47,699 nucleotides of DNA from Acidobacteriota bacterium (GCA_003224085.1 QHYK01000075.1:1-47699), one strand, 5' to 3'. Numbered from the stretch's first letter, positions 8,601-17,196 are shown. Notes: generated by a model from the sequence alone, not told the origin. Program-made: numbers and translations.

Positions 8601-9209
8601 TTACTTCGCCGCTTCTTCCTTTACGTACTCCGCGCTCAGCGTATTCCTTTTCTTCGCAATCTCCAGCAGCGTGGGATAAAACTGCACGAATGTCGTGTCT
8701 ACCGCGCCGTGTTGCTCGTGGCACGAGTAGCAATCCATTTCTCGGGGCAGCAGTTTTCCCGTTACTCCATCGTCGGCATTGAAAAACGCCCACTTTCCCG
8801 TAAACCGCGACGCGTCTTTCACGTGCACCTCGCGCCCCATGATTTCTCCGGTCTGAAAATGCCCAGTTTTGTTGATCGAGCCTTTGCTCCCCGCCATGCG
8901 CGCTTCCAGCACTAGCATGGTCTTGTCCGGCCAAGTGCCCGTTTGCAGAAACGCTCTGTATGCCTCAGGATTCACGAACACGTTGTCAAACATCGAATGA
9001 TCCATGCTCATGTTCGGGCTGTAGCTCATGTCTACGCCCGATGTCAGGTACACCCATTCGCGATATTGCGTGGGGAACTTCAGGTTCCCATCCGGCGTGT
9101 ACACCGGCAGCTTCGCGCTGTTCTCGATGTTGGAACTCGCCTGCGGCGCTACTGTCACCAGCGCCACTGCTAGGACTGAAAGGCCGACGCATATCCATGT
9201 ACGTTTCAT
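8601..9209 (-). CDS. cytochrome P460 family protein
   Basis: A 202-residue exported c-type haem protein. Residues 1-25 are a signal peptide. The body starts with YREWVYLTSG, typical of cytochrome P460, and the haem motif CYSCH is at 160-164 close to the C terminus, as expected. Characterised P460 cytochromes in ammonia oxidisers oxidise hydroxylamine, but many relatives in other bacteria have no known substrate. It would act in the periplasm. There are no cytochrome maturation or nitrogen genes nearby. Complete and in one frame, unlike the flanking genes. Confidence 0.87.
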   Translation of the reverse strand: MKRTWICVGLSVLAVALVTVAPQASSNIENSAKLPVYTPDGNLKFPTQYREWVYLTSGVDMSYSPNMSMDHSMFDNVFVNPEAYRAFLQTGTWPDKTMLVLEARMAGSKGSINKTGHFQTGEIMGREVHVKDASRFTGKWAFFNADDGVTGKLLPREMDCYSCHEQHGAVDTTFVQFYPTLLEIAKKRNTLSAEYVKEEAAK

Positions 9210-9332
9210 CGCAATCTCCCCCGAATTTGCCCTGCTCCTTCTCCGCGGAACCTTCCTCCAGCACGCATCACGGTAACAAACGCCCTCGCAGCGCGTCTAG
9301 AATAAACAAACCATTCTGCGTGAGGCCTCTCT

Positions 9333-9608
9333 ATGTCTAACGCCGCAGCCAACCCAAACGTTTCGGCCGGCCCCGCGGTTCAGCACATGGGCGCGGGCAG
9401 TTCTTCGGCGCCATCCACGGCAAACGCGAGCAGGGCGGCGCCATTTTTACCGATGTGCGCCATTCTTCTCCCCGCAAGCTTCCCAAGCATTCTCACGAGC
9501 TCGCCTTTTTCGCCTCCTAGCTATCAAAGCCACTTCACGCGTTCCTTCCGCAGAATCACCGGCATGACTCCCGCCGCCTTCCGCTCTACTCTCGACCGAA
9601 CGGCATGA
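9333..9608 (+). pseudogene. AraC-family regulator, internally deleted
   Basis: One frame encodes an N-terminal sensor stretch ending in GGAIFTDVRHSSPRKLPKHS and HELAFF, the His-rich cupin start seen in a subset of AraC regulators, and then hits a TAG. Immediately after, a second frame encodes SHFTRSFRRITGMTPAAFRS, the last helix of an AraC helix-turn-helix domain, and stops at 9606-9608. The linker and most of the DNA-binding domain are gone: about 90 codons remain of the usual 280-300. Start and end of the gene are retained and the middle is missing, the same pattern as the Oar remnant. Confidence 0.75.
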
Positions 9609-9669
9609 GCTAGAATCCCTTTGCACCCATGAAACACAACGTTGTTTTCTTACATCTCAAAACAAGAAT

Positions 9670-9930
9670 GCTCTCGCGTTCGAGGCGCTTTTCGCCCAGT
9701 TCCGCAGCAACAGGACCTGGCAGGTTCCCACGCTCACCGTCCTTCGCGCCCTCGGCTACATGAATGACCGCCAGTTCACTTCCGACCCGCGCGTCGCTTA
9801 CATGAGCGCCGAGTTGCGCCGTAGCTGGGATCCCGAGAACGATTTCCGCTTTCGCCGCTGGCCGCCCGCCGAATTTGAGCTTCACCGCGCTACCGTGCTC
9901 ATGCGCGGTTTCGGTTCCTTTGCTTCCCCA
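9670..9930 (+). pseudogene. amidohydrolase fragment
   Basis: An open stretch encodes ALFAQFRSNRTWQVPTLTVL, then FTSDPRVAYMSAELRRSWDP and ENDFRFRRWPPAEFELHRA. This matches the middle part of a group of imidazolonepropionase-like amidohydrolases common in Acidobacteria, where the pattern is F..NGTWQ.PTL..L..... and ...YMP...R..W.P. The metal-binding HxH and the following His/Asp motifs are absent. There is no start codon at the left edge, and the frame runs into the end of the ankyrin gene. It is a fragment of about 90 residues from an enzyme of more than 400. Confidence 0.65.
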
Positions 9931-9961
9931 AACCGTACGCCTAAAGTTAAATTGACGGATT

Positions 9962-12211
9962 TTAGGGTGAAGCCGGCGCCTCGTCGGTGCCCAGGGCCAC
10001 GCTAATCTGATCACAGAGTTTCTGCAAGCTCGCGCCATCGGGGGGGAGAAGGGGAGATTGCCGGAGCAGATTGGCGGCGTCCGACATGTACTTCAAAGCG
10101 CGAACATTGCATTCCGAGATGTTGGCACACCGCGCAGCCATGTGCGCAGCGATGGGGAGAATGTTCTTGCGAGTCTCCTCGATCTTCACCTCGGCGCCCT
10201 GAGACTTGGAAACCTCCTGACCGAGCAGATTCATGTCGTAGGTGAAACCGCCGGCGGTGAAGAAGAACTGTTCCGGCTGGCTGAGGCAATAGGAGCTCAC
10301 GCGATTGTGGAGATCGTTGATTAGCGAGCGGTAGGCGCCATTGCGCTCTTCCGACGGGGCAGAGAGGCGAGCTGAGGCTTGTTGCGCAAGACTGATCGCG
10401 TCTTCCGGAGCGCCTACTTTCACGAGATCCCCCAAGATGGTACCGGCCGCCCGTTCGGCGATGTCTCCACTTTGCGGCCACAAATCTTCCACTATGCGCA
10501 AACTCAGTCCCATCCGGTAGAGCGCCTGCGCCCTGGTCTTGCTTTCCAAGGCCTGCGATGGCCGCTCAATCAGATCGGACGGGGGATTCACCTGCGGAGT
10601 CTGAGAGCCGGTGGCTGGCATGGAGGAAGCGGTCGTCGCCTTTAGAAGAGAGGCGATTTCTGTGTAATGGAGTTTCTCCGCAAAGGAAAGGGCCGTGCTC
10701 CCATCATTGGCGTGGACATCGGTGGCCGCGCCATGTTGTACCAGGACGCGGACGGTGTCTAGGTGATCTTGACGCGCCGCCTCCATCAGCGCGGTCCGAC
10801 CCATGTCGTCCTTGGCGTTGATGTCGGCATGATTTTCCAGCAGGACGCCGATGGTGTCCGTGTCACCGGCGTATGCGGCATGGATCAGGGCGGTATCCTG
10901 GTATTTGTTTTTGGCATTCACGTCCGCCCGTTTTTCCAGAAGAAGGCGAACCGTTTCCGTGCGGCGCGAAAAGGCCGCCCAAAACAGAGGTGTCCAACCC
11001 TCATTATCGTGGACGTTGATATTCGCGCCTTTCTGCAGCAGAAAGCGGACAGTTTCTGTGTAGCCTTCGAAGGCCGCCTCCATCAGCGCCGTTCGGCCGG
11101 CATTGTCAGTGGCGTCCACCTCGGCGCCCTTTTCCACCAATATACGAACCGTGTCTGTGAACCCTCGGGCTGCGGCCTTAATCAATGGCGTGCTTCCGTT
11201 TGTGGATCCCCGTGCATTCACACCCGCTCCGTCGCGGATCAAGCTAAGCACTTCGGTCGTGTCTCCGGCTTCGGCGGCCTGCAACAATTTCTGATTCAGT
11301 ATTTCACTTTTCGGCGTTCCCGCAGCGGAAGGCGCCGCCGGAGTGGCCGAGGAAGAACCCGCAGACTTAGCAGCGTCCGGCTTGGCCGTGGGGGAAGAAC
11401 CTGCAGACTTAGCAGCGTCCGGCTTGGCCGTGGGGGAAGAACCCGCAGACTTAGCAGCGTCCGGCTTGGCCGTAGGGGAAGAAACAGGTTTGCCGGACGC
11501 CGCATGGGCGCTGCCTTTGGAGCCGCTGGGATTCTTGGCAGGAACTTCCCGAGACGCGTTGCGCAGCAAAGCAACAATGCTGTCGTTCTTATATTTTTGG
11601 GCCAGGCGCAACGCTGTACTTCCGTCCTTGCCGCGTACCTGCCCATCGGCGCCTTTTTGCAGCAACAGTTTGACGGAGTCCACTTGCCCCAGGTCTACGG
11701 CGGCCATCAAAGGCGTCCAGCCATAATTATCCTTGGAGTTGACATGCGCGCCTTTGGCGAGAAGGGCCCGAATGATGTCGGTATAGCCCGAGAGGCTCGC
11801 CCAGAAGAGTGGGGTCCGTCCTTCGCTGTCTTTGCCATTGATGTCGGCGCCCCTGGCCATCAGGGCTTGCAGAGTCTCCCGGTGGTTGGACAAGGTGGCC
11901 CAAAAGAGCGCCGTCCGTCCTTCGCGATTCTTGGCATTGACAGCCGCGCCGTTTTCAAGCAGGGCCAAAGCGGTGTCCGTATAGCCCGCGAAGGCAGCCT
12001 CCATCAGCGGGGTTCGACCATTTTTGTTCTCCGCGTTCGCGTTGGCACCTTGCTTGAGGAGTCTGCGCACTTCGCTTGTGTCTCTGGTGCGGACCGCCTC
12101 CATGAGCCTGGCGTCCAAGTTCTGGGCGCGGCAGGTAAAAGACAGTGTGAGGAACAGGGCAAGCGCCCACAACGGCGGCCGGACTAGGAAGCCGTAGGGA
12201 GACTGCGACAT
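9962..12211 (-). CDS. exported ankyrin-repeat protein
   Basis: A 749-residue protein. The start is set at the ATG at 12209-12211 because AGAGGAC lies just upstream and a signal peptide follows (hydrophobic LWALALFLTLSF, cleavage near CRAQN). Six ankyrin repeats (about 33-210) are followed by a low-complexity linker with a threefold exact repeat (PTAKPDAAKSAGSS), then seven more ankyrin repeats (about 311-545) and a C-terminal domain (about 575-749) that I do not recognise. Ankyrins bind proteins, so an extracytoplasmic scaffold or decoy role is likely. The two ankyrin blocks resemble each other and may come from an internal duplication. The gene stands alone between a remnant and the sco operon. 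Confidence 0.88.
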   Translation of the reverse strand: MSQSPYGFLVRPPLWALALFLTLSFTCRAQNLDARLMEAVRTRDTSEVRRLLKQGANANAENKNGRTPLMEAAFAGYTDTALALLENGAAVNAKNREGRTALFWATLSNHRETLQALMARGADINGKDSEGRTPLFWASLSGYTDIIRALLAKGAHVNSKDNYGWTPLMAAVDLGQVDSVKLLLQKGADGQVRGKDGSTALRLAQKYKNDSIVALLRNASREVPAKNPSGSKGSAHAASGKPVSSPTAKPDAAKSAGSSPTAKPDAAKSAGSSPTAKPDAAKSAGSSSATPAAPSAAGTPKSEILNQKLLQAAEAGDTTEVLSLIRDGAGVNARGSTNGSTPLIKAAARGFTDTVRILVEKGAEVDATDNAGRTALMEAAFEGYTETVRFLLQKGANINVHDNEGWTPLFWAAFSRRTETVRLLLEKRADVNAKNKYQDTALIHAAYAGDTDTIGVLLENHADINAKDDMGRTALMEAARQDHLDTVRVLVQHGAATDVHANDGSTALSFAEKLHYTEIASLLKATTASSMPATGSQTPQVNPPSDLIERPSQALESKTRAQALYRMGLSLRIVEDLWPQSGDIAERAAGTILGDLVKVGAPEDAISLAQQASARLSAPSEERNGAYRSLINDLHNRVSSYCLSQPEQFFFTAGGFTYDMNLLGQEVSKSQGAEVKIEETRKNILPIAAHMAARCANISECNVRALKYMSDAANLLRQSPLLPPDGASLQKLCDQISVALGTDEAPASP
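11351..11476. repeat. three tandem 42-bp repeats inside the ankyrin gene
   Basis: Three nearly identical 42-base units begin at 11351, 11393 and 11435, with a partial fourth at 11477. Each encodes the 14-residue unit PTAKPDAAKSAGSS on the minus strand. Differences are single bases (a C/T in unit 2, a G/A at the end of unit 3). A multiple of three keeps the frame, so copy number can vary without breaking the protein. Confidence 0.9.
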
Positions 12212-12502
12212 TTGTCCTCTGTCCGTTCGGGCCAGTTTCCCAGGATGCGGAAGCAGGCCAAAAATGGAATCTCGCAAATTCAAGCTCGATACAATTCTAG
12301 CGCGACAGACCTGGAAATCGCTGGAGGATTCGGAATTCTTAGTGAATGAGCAAACCTTTATTGCGCGAGGGCAAGGATTCCGGTGTTTCAGCGAGGAGTC
12401 GGGGCGAATCGAATATTCAGATTTTCAGCTGGCTTTTGTCTTCGAACATCTTGCTTTTTGTTTCTTAAAACTGAAAACTTAGAAGTCGCAACTTAGAAAT
12501 CT
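12212..12502. other. intergenic region between ankyrin and scoA genes
   Basis: About 290 bases between divergent genes. It is AT-richer than the neighbours. TACAAT at 12290-12295 on the plus strand is a possible -10 element, but it would give a 200-base leader for scoA. No coding frame is supported. Confidence 0.35.
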
Positions 12503-13198
12503 ATGGACAAACGCATCGCTTCCGCCGACGCGGCCATCGCCAAGCTCACCGACGGCGCCACCATTCTCATGGGCGGCTTCGGCCTCTGCGGTATCCCGGA
12601 AAACCTCATCGCCGCCGTCCGTCGCAAAGGCACGAAGAACCTCACCGTCGTCAGTAACAATGCCGGCGTCGACGACTTTGGCATCGGCCTGCTACTCCAG
12701 CAGCGCCAGGTGAAGAAGATGATCTCGACCTACGTGGGCGAAAACAAACTCTTCGAGCAGCTTGTCCTGAGCGGCGAGCTGCAGGTAGAGCTGAATCCGC
12801 AAGGCACGCTCAGCGAACGCCTGCGCGCCGGCGGCGCGGGCATCCCCGCGTTCTACACGCCCACCGGCTACGGCACCATGGTCGCCGAAGGCAAAGAGAC
12901 CCGGGAGTTCGACGGCCGCATGTACGTGATGGAGCGCGGCTTGCGCGGCGACTTCGCGTTCATCAAAGCATGGAAGGGCGACCGCTGGGGCAACCTCATT
13001 TATCGCAAGACCGCGCGCAACTTCAATCCTATGATGGCCACCGCCGCCGACTACGTCATCGCCGAAGTGGAAGAGCTGGTGGACATCGGCCAGCTTCCGC
13101 CGGACCGGGTGCACACGCCCGGCATTTTCGTGGATGCGGTTTTCCAGGGTCCCAAGTACGAGAAACGCATCGAGCGCCGCACCACGAGAAAGATTTGA
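12503..13198 (+). CDS. 3-oxoacid CoA-transferase, subunit A
   Basis: A 231-residue alpha subunit of succinyl-CoA:3-ketoacid CoA-transferase (SCOT). The N-terminal [18 protein letters not shown] (19-36) is the glycine-rich CoA-binding signature. The length matches ScoA/AtoD proteins. With subunit B it moves CoA from succinyl-CoA to acetoacetate, opening ketone bodies and short-chain keto acids to the TCA cycle. The ribosome-binding site upstream of ATG 12503 is weak. Unusually, the subunit B gene is not next: a small membrane-protein gene starts one base after the stop (TGA at 13196-13198, ATG at 13200). Confidence 0.93.
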   Translation: MDKRIASADAAIAKLTDGATILMGGFGLCGIPENLIAAVRRKGTKNLTVVSNNAGVDDFGIGLLLQQRQVKKMISTYVGENKLFEQLVLSGELQVELNPQGTLSERLRAGGAGIPAFYTPTGYGTMVAEGKETREFDGRMYVMERGLRGDFAFIKAWKGDRWGNLIYRKTARNFNPMMATAADYVIAEVEELVDIGQLPPDRVHTPGIFVDAVFQGPKYEKRIERRTTRKI

Positions 13199-13199
13199 T

Positions 13200-13625
13200 A
13201 TGTCCTTTACGCCACTCATCTTTACAAATGAAAAGGATTTACTCGCGGACGCTCCAAAGTCGCGTGTTCCATGGGCGTTCGCCATCTCCTGTTGTGTGTA
13301 CTATCTTCTGGCCGGTCGCGGCCTTGCCGCCGCTGTGCCAGTTTTTGCCAAATTATTCCATGGATTGGGCATTCCAATTCCATTTCCCACGCGCTTTCTC
13401 GTGGCCAGCTATTCGTGGATTTTTCCGGTCGTCTTTCTCGGAGCGGTGATGCGCACCATCGTCAAGCGATTCGCGCTGCCTGACAAACTCCGCCTGCGAA
13501 TCGCCAATGGGGTCCTTGTCTTTGTTGGAGTGGTTTCCCCGATATTGGTTGTGCTTGTTTTTTATCTACCTCTTTTCGTTCTGATCCGGAGACTCCAGGC
13601 GGCGAGGGAACTCTTATGCCTCTGA
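13200..13625 (+). CDS. small membrane protein between scoA and scoB
   Basis: A 141-residue protein with three predicted membrane segments (about 24-45, 60-82 and 104-128), a short cytoplasmic-looking N terminus and a basic C-terminal end. Its ATG is one base after the scoA stop and its own end overlaps the scoB start by ten bases, so all three genes are almost certainly translated as one coupled operon. The motif [20 protein letters not shown] loosely resembles the last part of GspF/PilC inner-membrane proteins (a small family of such proteins is scattered in Acidobacteria), but I would not assign a function on that basis. Its position inside a metabolic enzyme operon is odd. Confidence 0.75.
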   Translation: MSFTPLIFTNEKDLLADAPKSRVPWAFAISCCVYYLLAGRGLAAAVPVFAKLFHGLGIPIPFPTRFLVASYSWIFPVVFLGAVMRTIVKRFALPDKLRLRIANGVLVFVGVVSPILVVLVFYLPLFVLIRRLQAARELLCL

Positions 13626-14287
13626 CGGAAGAGCACAAGCGAGAGCGGATTGCGCGGCGGATTGCGCTGGAGCTGCGCGACGGCTACTACGTCAATCTGG
13701 GCATCGGCATGCCCACGCTCGTCGCCAACTACGTCCCCCAAGGCATGGACGTAATTCTGCAGTCCGAAAACGGTATGCTCGGCGTCGGGCCGTATCCGCT
13801 CGAATCCGAAGTTGATCCCGACCTCATCAACGCGGGCAAGGAAACCGTCACCGAGCTTCCCGGCACTTGCTATTTTTCTTCCGCCGATTCTTTCGGCATG
13901 ATTCGCGGCGGCCACGTGGACCTCACGGTTCTCGGCGCGCTGCAAGTGGACGAAAAGGGCACGCTTGCCAACTGGGCGATTCCCGGCAAAATGCTCAAAG
14001 GCATGGGCGGCGCCATGGACCTCGTCGCCGGAGCCAAGCGCGTCTTCATCGCCATGGAGCACGCGACGCGCGACAGCAAGCCGAAAATCCTGAAACAATG
14101 CACGCTGCCGCTCACCGGCGTTGAAGTCGTGGACCACATCGTCACCGAGCTTGCCGTCATTGACGTTACGCCGCAAGGCCTGCTTCTCCGTGAACTCGCG
14201 CCCGACGCCACCCTCGAGCAAGTGCAATCCCTCACCGAGCCAAAACTGCTTTTGCCGCCTGGTGGCCCCAAGGCGATGCCGACATGA
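13616..14287 (+). CDS. 3-oxoacid CoA-transferase, subunit B
   Basis: A 223-residue beta subunit of SCOT. The active-site glutamate is E51 in [10 protein letters not shown], which forms the glutamyl-CoA thioester in this family. [13 protein letters not shown] (27-39) and [18 protein letters not shown] follow the ScoB/AtoA pattern, and the length is typical. The ATG at 13616 lies inside the end of the preceding membrane-protein gene, so translation is probably coupled. Partners with the subunit encoded at 12503-13198. Together they suggest use of acetoacetate or butyrate-type substrates, or of amino-acid breakdown products. Confidence 0.94.
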   Translation: MPLTEEHKRERIARRIALELRDGYYVNLGIGMPTLVANYVPQGMDVILQSENGMLGVGPYPLESEVDPDLINAGKETVTELPGTCYFSSADSFGMIRGGHVDLTVLGALQVDEKGTLANWAIPGKMLKGMGGAMDLVAGAKRVFIAMEHATRDSKPKILKQCTLPLTGVEVVDHIVTELAVIDVTPQGLLLRELAPDATLEQVQSLTEPKLLLPPGGPKAMPT

Positions 14288-14306
14288 GTTTCGGAGGGCT
14301 TTCGTT

Positions 14307-14615
14307 ATGGACGCGCAAGCCCCAATGCCCAAGCGGCTCAGGATCATTTTTCGAGTTCTCGCTGCTCTGACTTTGCTGGAAGGTCTTGTAGGTCTCTACG
14401 GGGTGGCCTTAGATATTTCTAGGGTTCCATTCGTGATGGAATATGCGCACAAAATGTATCATTCTTATGCCCATTCGAGGTTGCTTCTGTTTTTGAGACA
14501 GGAAATATTGCGCTTGGCTTGCAAATGCTTACTTACGGCTTTCCCAGTCGCGGCAGGAGTCTTGATCTTTTTGGCTTATCGCTACTGGGGCATCCCCGCG
14601 CGGCCATTGCGGTGA
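14307..14615 (+). CDS. small membrane protein
   Basis: A 102-residue hypothetical with two predicted membrane helices (about 14-33 and 77-96) separated by a hydrophilic stretch rich in His, Tyr and Arg (MEYAHKMYHSYAHSRLL). The start at 14307 has GGAGG at 14293-14297, nine bases upstream, so it is likely translated. It follows scoB by 19 bases and probably belongs to the same operon. I do not recognise the family. It has a second-helix layout reminiscent of the membrane protein at 13200, without clear sequence identity. Confidence 0.6.
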   Translation: MDAQAPMPKRLRIIFRVLAALTLLEGLVGLYGVALDISRVPFVMEYAHKMYHSYAHSRLLLFLRQEILRLACKCLLTAFPVAAGVLIFLAYRYWGIPARPLR

Positions 14616-14755
14616 GGCCAAACCCCGGGAAGGCCAAAGATGCCAAGGCAACGCAAATAAATTGAGGAAGGAGCGGCTTCAAGATAAGGCTGAGTACGCC
14701 GATAAAGACGAAGAAGGCAAAACGGATTCGCTTGGCCAAGCAAGGAATGCGAACC

Positions 14756-15109
14756 ATGCGCGAGCGGCCGAAGATGCCCCCGATCTCGGAGGAAATGAAG
14801 CAGTGGTCGGCGATGCTGAAAACGGAAGTGAGCGGCTGGCCGCAAATCTCGACGAAACCCATGTTTGGGATGATGGGACTCTACCGGCGCAAGAAAATTT
14901 TCGGCGGTCTGCCGGTCACGCGGGGATTCGACACTCCCAATTCCGTCATTTTCCGATTCGATCCCATGCCGCCGGATTTGGGGCAACGGGCTCTGAGGGA
15001 CAAGCGCATTTCTCCGGGCAAGCGCTGGTTTTCGTTTGACGTGCGGTCCGCGGCAGACCTGCGCGAGGCGTTGTGGTGGCTGAATCAGGCGTACGAGAAA
15101 ACGAAATGA
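14756..15109 (+). CDS. conserved hypothetical, TfoX-N-like
   Basis: A 117-residue soluble protein. The start at 14756 is preferred because AAGGA (14742-14746) is nine bases away; a TTG at 14732 is possible. The core KPMFGMMGLYRRKKIFGGLP resembles the N-terminal TfoX/YjbR-type domain, where a single strand pair PMFG..G.Y..... is diagnostic. Near-identical relatives are frequent in Acidobacteria, with no proven role. The C-terminal WFSFDVRSAADLREALWWLN is well ordered and likely helical. In TfoX itself this domain is tied to competence regulation, but the likeness is too weak to transfer that function. Confidence 0.65.
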   Translation: MRERPKMPPISEEMKQWSAMLKTEVSGWPQISTKPMFGMMGLYRRKKIFGGLPVTRGFDTPNSVIFRFDPMPPDLGQRALRDKRISPGKRWFSFDVRSAADLREALWWLNQAYEKTK

Positions 15110-15210
15110 ATCGGTCTGAATTGGCAGTTACCAGTCACTCTTTCCATACGACCGAAACCGGGTTGCCTGGGTTTGCGCTAAGCTAGGAGGAGAAGCACAA
15201 CAACAAATTC

Positions 15211-15519
15211 ATGGATCGGCATTCCATCGTGATCGTAAGCCTGCACACGCCCAAGGAAAAAGTGTGGGGCGAATTGCTGACCATCAATCCGTCCGGTGTA
15301 ACGTTGCGAGGAATCGATCTGAATTCCTTTGACCATTTCATCCGCCAGATGAATGAGCCCGACGGCGAGCACGTCGGGTTCCCCACGGTTTTCTTTCCCA
15401 TGCATCGCGTTGAACGCATTTCCCTTGATGAGCCTGCCGGTTCGATCCCTTCGATGAACGAGCTTTTCGCGCGCAAACTCGGCCGCTCGCTGCAGGAATA
15501 TCTGGCCGAATTCGCCTAA
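15211..15519 (+). CDS. conserved hypothetical protein (102 aa)
   Basis: A 102-residue soluble protein beginning MDRHSIVIVSLHTPKEKVWG. The first half looks like a small beta barrel (alternating hydrophobic strands VIVSLH, VWGELLTI, GVTLRGIDL), as in Sm/SH3-like folds. The second half has FFPMHRVERISLDEP and a C-terminal helix. I recall similar proteins in Acidobacteria, encoded singly. An AGGAGGAG lies at 15185-15192, further than usual (18 bases) from the ATG, which is the only start in frame. GCTAAGCTA just upstream of it (15178-15186) repeats the -10-like motif seen before cspA. Confidence 0.7.
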   Translation: MDRHSIVIVSLHTPKEKVWGELLTINPSGVTLRGIDLNSFDHFIRQMNEPDGEHVGFPTVFFPMHRVERISLDEPAGSIPSMNELFARKLGRSLQEYLAEFA

Positions 15520-15635
15520 GGGCAGTTCTAAGTCAAGCTAGTTGTAAGTATTAAGCTGCAACGAAGCGGAATTATTTGCGACCAAGGTCCAAGTTGCCTG
15601 AAAGATGCCCGTGAATTACGCTATTGTAAAAAACA

Positions 15636-16220
15636 ATGATGAATATGAAGGGCCGCATTTGGACCGTACCCAATCAAATTACCTTTCTCCGGCTTTGCAT
15701 TCTGCCGTTCTTTTTGATTTTTGTTTCGTATGAAAAATACAAGTGGGCCCTGCTGATCCTGGTGTTTGCAGGCTTGTCTGACGGAATCGACGGTTTGATC
15801 GCGCGCACGTTCAACCAGCGCTCTGCGCTGGGCGCGTACCTTGACCCCATCGCCGACAAGCTCCTGCTTTCATCCTCGTTTGTGGTTCTCGCGTTCAAGC
15901 GGCAACTGGCGTGGTGGCTCACCATTCTGGTGTTGAGCCGCGACTTGCTGATTCTGATTGTTGCCGCGGTCATCATTTTGTCTTCCGGCTATCGGCCTTT
16001 TCCCCCGAGCATCTACGGCAAGGGGACCACCTTTTTCCAGATCGTTCTGGTTTTTGCCGCCGTGCTTGCCGCCGCCTATCCGGAGTTTCATCTTGCCGGG
16101 CTGATTCGTGTGCTCGTCTATGTGGTCACTGCAATTTGCGTCTTTTCCGGCGTGCACTATTCTTTCACGATGGCGCGCCGGCTCAACGCGCCGTCACCAC
16201 CCGCTCGAGGGACCAACTGA
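15636..16220 (+). CDS. CDP-diacylglycerol-glycerol-3-phosphate 3-phosphatidyltransferase
   Basis: A 194-residue integral membrane enzyme that makes phosphatidylglycerol phosphate from CDP-diacylglycerol and glycerol 3-phosphate. The CDP-alcohol phosphotransferase signature is complete: D49, G50, D52, G53, A56, R57, G66, D70 and D74. These bind two metal ions and the CDP group. Five to six membrane helices are visible and the length is that of PgsA. The ATG at 15636 is followed three bases later by AAT and a second ATG, so the exact start is uncertain by three codons. It faces the convergent rhomboid gene with 46 bases between stops. Confidence 0.92.
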   Translation: MMNMKGRIWTVPNQITFLRLCILPFFLIFVSYEKYKWALLILVFAGLSDGIDGLIARTFNQRSALGAYLDPIADKLLLSSSFVVLAFKRQLAWWLTILVLSRDLLILIVAAVIILSSGYRPFPPSIYGKGTTFFQIVLVFAAVLAAAYPEFHLAGLIRVLVYVVTAICVFSGVHYSFTMARRLNAPSPPARGTN

Positions 16221-16266
16221 TTTCAGAAAACACAAAAACGGCAGGTCGAAGCGACCGTAGTTGTGC

Positions 16267-17187
16267 CTATCCGGGGCCCGGGAGCGGATCGCGAAAGTGC
16301 AGGAACATCAGAACGAAGCTCGCGATAACCGCAATTCCAGCGAGCCAGCCCACGCCGTAAGCGATGCGACTTTCTTTTACGTTCATGGGTTTCCGGTCGA
16401 CGAAGACTTTTCCCAGGGCAAAGCCCAGGGCGAGGCCGGCGCCGTGCGCATAGTTATCTATCCCCACTCCGGAAAATCCCAGAAAGAAGAGAATCGCCAC
16501 GGAAGTGATCAGCCGCGCACGCAAATCGCGCATGAAGGCTCCGCCGCGCTTCGAAGTGATGGCGAGCATAAGCCCGATGAGGCCGAGCAGCGCACCACTG
16601 GCTCCCAGTGAATAGTTGCCAAACCACGCACTGACAAGAAAGCCGAAGACGCCAGTCACGACGTAAAGGAACAAGTAGCGCGCGGAGCCGTAGAGCTCTT
16701 CCAGGGCGGGGCCAAACTGCATCAAGCCCAACATGTTGAATCCGATGTGAATCAACCCGCCGTGCAGGAACATCGCGGTGACCAGGCGCCACCATTCGTG
16801 CAGGCCAAAGATGGCGGGGCCAAAGCTTGCGCCAAGCCTGTACACAACTTCCCCGCGTATGCCCCAAAGAATACTCAAACCGCCTCCACTCCCTGCGCTA
16901 ACCATGGCTAGGTAAGTGACACCGAACATCAAAATGTTGGCAATTAGAAGAACAGTGGTGACGGGAGCTTCGTTATCACCAAAGAGGCCGGAGAGTTTTT
17001 TGCTGAGGGCAGCCAGAGAAAAGCGCAGGCTGGCGCCGCATTGGTGGCAGCGAGTGGAGTTGATTCCTACAAGTGCGCCGCAGACAGGGCAAAGCTTCGG
17101 GCGGGGCGGCTGCTCGCCTCCGAACAATCCGCGCAAGGAGTTTTTCCAGCGTTCCAAGCGCCACTGCCAAAGGTAGGGTAGGGGCAA
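16267..17187 (-). CDS. rhomboid intramembrane serine protease with N-terminal zinc ribbon
   Basis: A 306-residue protein. The start is put at TTG 17185-17187 because AAGGAGG lies four bases upstream; the open frame continues 62 codons further but has no such site. A CxxC...CxxC zinc ribbon (C33, C36, C47, C50) comes first. Six membrane helices follow with the rhomboid catalytic dyad S197 (GASGALLG) and H248 (YAHGAG), plus N151 in HIGFNM that stabilises the oxyanion. The enzyme would cleave other membrane proteins within the bilayer. The divergent promoter of the next gene (17197-17225) overlaps this gene's ribosome-binding region, so the two may be expressed in opposition. Confidence 0.9.
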   Translation of the reverse strand: MPLPYLWQWRLERWKNSLRGLFGGEQPPRPKLCPVCGALVGINSTRCHQCGASLRFSLAALSKKLSGLFGDNEAPVTTVLLIANILMFGVTYLAMVSAGSGGGLSILWGIRGEVVYRLGASFGPAIFGLHEWWRLVTAMFLHGGLIHIGFNMLGLMQFGPALEELYGSARYLFLYVVTGVFGFLVSAWFGNYSLGASGALLGLIGLMLAITSKRGGAFMRDLRARLITSVAILFFLGFSGVGIDNYAHGAGLALGFALGKVFVDRKPMNVKESRIAYGVGWLAGIAVIASFVLMFLHFRDPLPGPG

Positions 17188-17196
17188 CCGTCCTCC

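Noticed and set aside
11351-11476. The 42-bp tandem repeats considered as a CRISPR array
   Set aside because: Units are contiguous without unique spacers and encode an in-frame peptide repeat.
10763-12187. A 474-codon open frame on the plus strand opposite the ankyrin gene
   Set aside because: It is the antisense of ankyrin repeats in a GC-rich gene; composition and periodicity follow the minus-strand protein.
15668-16220. Possible long antisense frames over pgsA
   Set aside because: The complete CDP-alcohol phosphotransferase signature fixes the plus strand as coding.
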